In this document: piece by piece, positions 59,506 to 64,000 of the stretch
Position numbering within the stretch: position 1 is the stretch's first letter
Layout: each line of letters begins with the position of its first letter
Origin: Shinella sp. UYSO24
Lineage (GTDB): Bacteria > Pseudomonadota > Alphaproteobacteria > Rhizobiales > Rhizobiaceae
DNA length: 64,000 bases
NCBI GenBank assembly: GCA_902167985.1
Contig: CABHNZ010000016.1
Coordinates: 1 to 64,000 of the forward strand
Direction: 5' to 3'
Notes under the pieces: generated by a model
Databases searched by the model: none
Told to the model about the DNA's origin: nothing
The model's input: only the letters and a program-made list of their open reading frames with translations
Translations under genes and position numbers: made by a program

Positions 59506-59611
59506 GGTGAGCCTCAATTTATTTCCAACCAGATGGTTATAAATAAATCACGACACGGATGTCCAGCAAAAATAAGAACTGGCTCGAACCGCCGGTCATC
59601 TAGGGTTTCGG

Positions 59612-60442
59612 CTACCTCGTGGGCGGAACGGTGGATCCATCCAGATTGAGAGCCCGGGCCTGGCCGGGCGTCATGCCAAAAAACTCGCGAAACGCGACGC
59701 CGAAGGCCGGCACACTGTTGAAGCCGGCGATGGCTGCCGCCTTCGTCGGTGTCGCGCCAACCGAAAGCGCGCTCAGCGCCTCCGTCAGCCGGGCCTGCTG
59801 GCGCCACTGTCTGAAGCTGAGGCCCGTCTCGGCGCGAAAAAGGCGCGCGAGTGTCCTGCTTGACGCATTGCCAACCTCCGTCCATTCTTCCAGCCCGCGA
59901 TTGTCGTGAGGCCTGTTGCGAAGTGCGCTCACCACACGCCTCAAGCGGCTATCCTTGGGAAGAGGCAAGCCCAATGGCATGGTCGTGGAAAGCTCGATCT
60001 CGCTGATGACAAGCTCCGCGAGATGGTATCCTCGACCATCAGGCTTCCAGTCGACAGGTTCGGCGCAAACAGCAACGATCAGTTCGCGCAAGAGCGGCGA
60101 TACGACGATCACGCGTGATCGCGTGCCCAGCCTGTCGGTTGCCTCTTCTCTCAGAAACAATTCGCGCATGGCAACCGGGCCATCCATCCTGACGGCATGT
60201 TCCACATCGGCCGGGAGAAGAAGCGCCGTCGTTGGTGGAACCACATAGTTCGATGACCGTGTTTCCACACGCATGACGCCGCTGATTGCGTAGACGAGCT
60301 GGGCGCGCGGATGCGCGTGAAAGCCCGTCGTCAATCCCGAGGGATAGTCGCGGGAAAAGCCAACAATCGGTCGCTCCGCCGTTTCAAATGGCAGGATCTC
60401 CGCTTGTCTGGTTGGCGACAGAAATTGTCCAGATGTTTCCAT
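59612..60442 (-). CDS. AraC-family regulator with cupin sensor
   Basis: An intact 276-residue protein: N-terminal cupin (GFHAHPRAQLVYAISGVMRV, VVPPTTALLLPADVEHAVR) and C-terminal AraC domain (SSRTLARLFRAETGLSFRQWRQQARL, then TKAAAIAGFNSVPAFGVAF and FFGMTPGQAR). It is divergent from the cupin/MFS/amidase genes starting at 60504, with a 61-bp gap, and is their likely activator. The effector is probably an amide or its acid. Confidence 0.87.
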   Translation of the reverse strand: METSGQFLSPTRQAEILPFETAERPIVGFSRDYPSGLTTGFHAHPRAQLVYAISGVMRVETRSSNYVVPPTTALLLPADVEHAVRMDGPVAMRELFLREEATDRLGTRSRVIVVSPLLRELIVAVCAEPVDWKPDGRGYHLAELVISEIELSTTMPLGLPLPKDSRLRRVVSALRNRPHDNRGLEEWTEVGNASSRTLARLFRAETGLSFRQWRQQARLTEALSALSVGATPTKAAAIAGFNSVPAFGVAFREFFGMTPGQARALNLDGSTVPPTR

Positions 60443-60503
60443 TCGACCAGTCTAGGCTTTTGCTTGCATCTTTCAAGGATGTGAAGCGAAGGAAGGAAAA
60501 AAG

Positions 60504-60932
60504 ATGAGCACAGGGCTCTTTCAAGAAATCGGCTACGTCACCGCAGATCAACTGGTCGACGGTCCAATTACGCCCGGTCAGAACCGCCGCAAGGCGCTGG
60601 AGGCCGGCAATCTGTGGGTGGGGCAGTGCCACGTCACGGCTCTGGATGCTCCCAGCCAGTGGCACCATCACCAGGAGTTCGACAGTGTCATGTACATGCT
60701 GTCCGGGCGCATTCGCGTCGACTTCGGTGAAAACGGCGAGCAGTCCTTCGAGATCGGCAAGGGCGACTATGCCTATTTCCCGCGGCGCGCCATTCACCGC
60801 TGCCAGATCCTCGAAGGTGGCGACGATGTCCATTACGTTTTTGTCCGCGTCGGCGAAGGCGAGACCGTGGTGAATGTCGGCGGGCCCGGCGGTTTTGCAC
60901 CGGAAGTCAAAACGCAGGCGAAAGTCGCCTGA
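60504..60932 (+). CDS. Small cupin-domain protein
   Basis: An intact 142-residue single-domain cupin: metal-site histidines in SQWHHHQEFDSVMYMLSG and in YAYFPRRAIHRCQI, with the typical glycine-rich strands and DDVHYVFVRVG tail. Cytoplasmic. Cupins of this size include isomerases, dioxygenases and small-molecule-binding proteins; no specific reaction can be assigned. It lies upstream of the MFS permease and amidase and divergent from AraC, suggesting a role in amide use. Confidence 0.82.
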   Translation: MSTGLFQEIGYVTADQLVDGPITPGQNRRKALEAGNLWVGQCHVTALDAPSQWHHHQEFDSVMYMLSGRIRVDFGENGEQSFEIGKGDYAYFPRRAIHRCQILEGGDDVHYVFVRVGEGETVVNVGGPGGFAPEVKTQAKVA

Positions 60933-61076
60933 CAACCAAGGGCGCATCGGGCGCTTTGCAATGATCTGTGACGGCCCTCTGGGAGCTTGAGCGGCCGTCC
61001 CTTCAATCACAGTGGAGAGAAGAGCCTGCGCATCGCAAGCGATGACGCCCGCAATCGGCAAAAAAAGGGGAATAAA

Positions 61077-62498
61077 ATGAGTGACATAATCTCAGCCTAT
61101 CCGATAACCGAACAGCGCACACAAACGTCGAGGGGCACGGTGGTTGCCGCAACGCTCGGCAACCTTTTCGAATGCTTCGACCTCTATATTTACGGCATCA
61201 TGGCGGGCACAATCGCCAAGTTATATTTCCCGACCGGCAACGATACCGTTTCTTTGCTGCTCTTTCTGGGAACCTTCGGCGTGACGTTCTTCATGAGACC
61301 GCTCGGCGCCATCTATCTTGGTAATCTTGGCGACAAGATCGGCCGCAAGAAGGTGATGAGCCTTTCCCTGTTTCTGATGACCGTTGGCATGCTGATTATC
61401 GCCCTTGCCCCGACCTATGCCATGATCGGTGTCCTGGCGCCTGCCATGGTTGTCGGTGGGCGGATGCTGCAAGGTTTCTCCGCAGGTGGAGAATACGGCA
61501 GCGCGACTGCACTTCTCGCGGAACATAATCCGCAGAAGCGGGGCTTCCTGTCTAGCTGGCAAACCGCGACGCAGGGGCTGGCGATGATGCTGGCTGCGGC
61601 GTTCGGCGCCTATCTCGCATGGGCAGTCACACCTGCTGATTTCGAAAGCTGGGGCTGGAGAATTCCGTTCCTGTTTGGTGCATTGCTCGGCCCTATCGGT
61701 CTCTATATCCGGCGCGGGACATCGGAATCCTCTGAATTCAAGGCGACTGATGTTGTCGAGGCGCCAATGCTCGACATGCTGAGGTTGCAGAAGACGAGGG
61801 TGTTGTCTGCAGCCGGCATGATCATTCTGGCGACGATCACGATCTGGATGTCCGTCTTCATGCCCACCTATGCGGTGAAGCAGTTTCATGTTGATCCCGC
61901 AACGGCCTTCTTCGGCACGATTGTCACGGGCGGCATGATCTTTGTGCTCTCCCCACTGGTCGGCTATCTCTCCGATTTCATCGGCAGAACCAGCACGATG
62001 ATCGTCGCCGTCGTCGCGACCATCATCCTGGCGCATCCCGCATTCGCACTTCTGCAGCAATCTCCAACCCTCCACACGCTCGTGACGGTACAGGCGATCT
62101 CCGGCGCATTGATCGCGCTCTATTTCGGCCCCCTGCCGGCGCTCATGGCAGAAATCTTCCCGGCGAAGAACAGAACGAGCGGGCTTTCGCTCAGCTATAA
62201 TCTTGGCGTCACGATTTTCGGCGGTTTTGCACCTTTCGTCCTGACCGGCATAGGCTCCATCACCGCCGATCCGCTTGCGCCGAGCTATTACGTCATTCTC
62301 GGCGCCGTATTGAGCGGCATCGCGATTTCGTCGCGCGTACACGCCTCGGGGTGCGGTGACACCTCCTCTGCCGAAGGTACGCTTTGGTCGCCAATCGGTC
62401 AGCATGATCGCGAAAGCCATGGCAAGGGGCTCCGTGGGAGAGCCGCTGACGCTCCTTGCTGCGATCAGCCACGGCGGCTGGCTCGTTCGATAAGTTAA
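61077..62498 (+). CDS. MFS permease, metabolite:H+ symporter type
   Basis: An MHS-family (ShiA/ProP/KgtP-like) permease with 12 predicted helices: FECFDLYIYGIM, loop motif GNLGDKIGRKK, LQGFSAGGEYGSATALLAE and the C-half repeat. The final 55 residues (from about 62320) lack family character and may be out of frame; a one-base shift gives a different tail ending a few bases earlier. The start at 61077 follows AAGGGG. It probably imports the amide or the carboxylate made by the amidase encoded 33 bases downstream. Confidence 0.82.
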   Translation: MSDIISAYPITEQRTQTSRGTVVAATLGNLFECFDLYIYGIMAGTIAKLYFPTGNDTVSLLLFLGTFGVTFFMRPLGAIYLGNLGDKIGRKKVMSLSLFLMTVGMLIIALAPTYAMIGVLAPAMVVGGRMLQGFSAGGEYGSATALLAEHNPQKRGFLSSWQTATQGLAMMLAAAFGAYLAWAVTPADFESWGWRIPFLFGALLGPIGLYIRRGTSESSEFKATDVVEAPMLDMLRLQKTRVLSAAGMIILATITIWMSVFMPTYAVKQFHVDPATAFFGTIVTGGMIFVLSPLVGYLSDFIGRTSTMIVAVVATIILAHPAFALLQQSPTLHTLVTVQAISGALIALYFGPLPALMAEIFPAKNRTSGLSLSYNLGVTIFGGFAPFVLTGIGSITADPLAPSYYVILGAVLSGIAISSRVHASGCGDTSSAEGTLWSPIGQHDRESHGKGLRGRAADAPCCDQPRRLARSIS

Positions 62499-62531
62499 AA
62501 ATGAAATCAATGAGATAAATGAGGGAAACAA

Positions 62532-63568
62532 ATGTATCACGGTGATATCAGCAGCAGCAATGACACTGTCGGCGTGGCCTCGTCAACTACAAGATGCCGC
62601 GCCTTCACACCCGCCAGGATGTGCTCGAAAATGCGCGCAAGATTGCCGACATGGTCAAGGGAATGAAGATCGGGCTTCCCGGGATGGACCTTGTCATATT
62701 CCCGGAATACTCGACCCACGGTATCATGTACGACCAGGATGAAATGTATGAGACCGCCTCCCAGGTTCCGGGAGAGGAAACGGCGATTTTCGCCGAAGCA
62801 TGCCGCAGCTCAAAAGTGTGGGGCGTCTTCTCGCTGACAGGTGAGCGGCACGAAGACCATCCGAAAAAGGCCCCCTATAACACGCTCATTCTCATCAACA
62901 GTGAGGGCGAGATCGTTCAGAAATACCGCAAGATCATGCCCTGGACACCGATTGAAGGATGGTATCCGGGGGACCGCACCTACATCTCCGAAGGCCCGAA
63001 AGGCCTCAAGATCAGCCTCATCATCTGCGACGATGGAAACTACCCGGAAATCTGGCGCGACTGCGCGATGCGTGGGGCTGAACTCATCGTGCGTTGCCAG
63101 GGTTACATGTATCCCGCCAAAGAGCAGCAGGTGCAGATCTCGAAATCGATGGCCTGGGCCAACAATTGCTATGTGGCGGTTGCAAACGCCGCGGGCTTCG
63201 ACGGCGTCTATTCCTATTTCGGTCATTCTGCGATTATCGGCTTCGACGGGCGCACGCTCGGCGAATGCGGGACCGAAGAGAACGGCATCCAATATGCTCA
63301 GCTTTCGGTCTCGGCGATCCGGGATGCCCGCCGCAATGGTCAGTCTCAGAACCATCTCTTCAAGCTCTTGCACCGAGGCTATACCGGCATGATCAATTCC
63401 GGTGATGGCGATCGCGGTGCCGCAGAATGCCCGTATGGCTTTTACGCGAAATGGGTCAATGACCCGCAGGGAACACGGGAAATGGTCGAGGCACTGACGC
63501 GCCCGACAATTGGAACCGACGAGTGCCCGATCGACGGCATTCCGAACGGCAGACGCAGCAACTACTAG
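62532..63568 (+). CDS. amiE: Aliphatic amidase, frameshifted
   Basis: Nitrilase-superfamily AmiE, hydrolysing short aliphatic amides (acetamide, propionamide) to acid and ammonia. The N-terminus MYHGDISSSNDTVGVA is in the frame starting at 62532; a break near 62580 moves into the main frame with VNYKMPRLHTRQDVL. Catalytic triad is visible: Glu in VIFPEYSTHG, Lys in YRKIMPW, Cys in IICDDGNYPE. One added base gives 345 residues, the standard AmiE length. The ATG follows GAGGG. It is last in the AraC-divergent cluster (cupin, permease, amidase). Confidence 0.9.
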
Positions 63569-63761
63569 GCTCGAAAGCACTCGCATCCGGTGCGCACATG
63601 CGCATCGGGTGCCACGCGAGTAGGGTGCCGATACCCGGTCGAGAGTGACTGGAACACTGGCGTCGCCGTGATGATTTGTCTGATTGGCGACAGACATTGG
63701 CGGGACGGCGAACTCTTCCACCTCTTAGTTTGCGCGTCCAAAATACATTGAAGGCTTGAAA

Positions 63762-64000
63762 ATGGATTTGACCAATTGGCAGGGCGTCGCAAAGCCGTCT
63801 CGGAAAGTTCTCAGCGGCAGCTATGCCCGTCTGGAACCTCTGGACGCAGCAAAGCACAGGGATCAGCTTTATCGCTCGACGATCGCGCCCGGAGCGGATG
63901 AACGGTTCCGCTTCCTGTTCGAAGCGGCACCCGGCCAAGACAGCGAATTCGATAGCTGGCTGGAAAAGGCCTCCACCTCGGATGACCCGATGTTCTTCGC
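63762..64000 (+). CDS. GNAT acetyltransferase (RimJ/RimL-like), cut by window end
   Basis: The first 79 residues of a GNAT protein are present: DLTNWQGVAKPSRKVLSGS, YARLEPLDAAKHRDQLYR and FRFLFEAAPGQDSEFDSWL, which is the usual start of RimJ/RimL-type ribosomal or small-molecule acetyltransferases. The acetyl-CoA motif lies beyond the window. The start at 63762 has only a weak ribosome site (AAGG). It follows the amidase after a 190-bp gap with no other feature seen. Confidence 0.7.
   Translation, partial: MDLTNWQGVAKPSRKVLSGSYARLEPLDAAKHRDQLYRSTIAPGADERFRFLFEAAPGQDSEFDSWLEKASTSDDPMFF

Noticed and set aside
61221..62540. A 439-codon open frame on the minus strand
   Set aside because: Antisense to the MFS permease; low-complexity charged composition and no family features.

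Overview
The window looks like an accessory replicon (plasmid or chromid) or accessory island of a Rhizobiaceae-type alphaproteobacterium. GC is high. It is packed with small catabolic operons, each with its own LysR, AraC, LacI, SorC, MerR, TetR or HxlR regulator. It carries an Atu4866-family protein typical of agrobacteria, and ribose-type and dipeptide-type ABC transporters. No ribosomal, replication or other core gene, no intact tRNA and no CRISPR array was seen. The organism call is inferred from gene content only.

Layout. 1-0.4 kb: IS21-like terminal repeats and the first copy of a repeat ending like an initiator tRNA. 0.4-5.6 kb: a SLAC1/TehA-type channel, then a sensory module made of an MFS permease fused to a histidine kinase, a divergent FixJ-type response regulator and a stand-alone receiver. 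5.6-25 kb: AraC/haloperoxidase pair, two giant winged-helix/STAND-ATPase regulators around two smaller genes, an SDR with degenerate motifs next to a second AraC, an HxlR/acuI pair, a DUF302 plus YdeP-like molybdopterin oxidoreductase operon, an SDR, a GNAT and a broken LysR. 25-26.2 kb: a degraded IS630 element inserted inside the second repeat copy. 26.2-36.8 kb: one eight-gene minus-strand sugar operon (binding protein, Zn dehydrogenase, FGGY kinase, SorC regulator, ATPase, permease, deoC, double-domain ALDH16-like dehydrogenase). 37.4-40.3 kb: two SDRs and an Atu4866-family protein divergent from LysR. 40.4-55.1 kb: a catabolic island organised around a LacI repressor. Leftward it has a 3-hydroxyisobutyrate-dehydrogenase-like enzyme, FAD monooxygenase, epimerase, tautomerase and a dead RutA-like monooxygenase ending in an IS110 scrap. 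Rightward it has an isocitrate-lyase/PEP-mutase-family enzyme, a complete dipeptide-type ABC transporter and a GlcD/D-lactate-dehydrogenase-like flavoprotein. 55.1-56.4 kb: IS3 remnant and third repeat copy. 56.4-64 kb: aldo/keto reductase with divergent MerR and a 19-bp-spacer promoter, TetR/epimerase pair, then AraC, cupin, MFS permease and aliphatic amidase, ending in a truncated GNAT gene.

An important caveat for every reader: about 20 otherwise well-conserved genes here are interrupted by frameshifts. Almost all are net one-base deletions, and correcting them restores normal family lengths. I therefore annotate these genes end to end, and I suspect deletion-type sequencing errors rather than mass gene death. 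Exceptions that look truly dead are the IS630 transposase, the RutA-like gene, the LysR fragment at 24 kb, and the IS110 and IS3 scraps.
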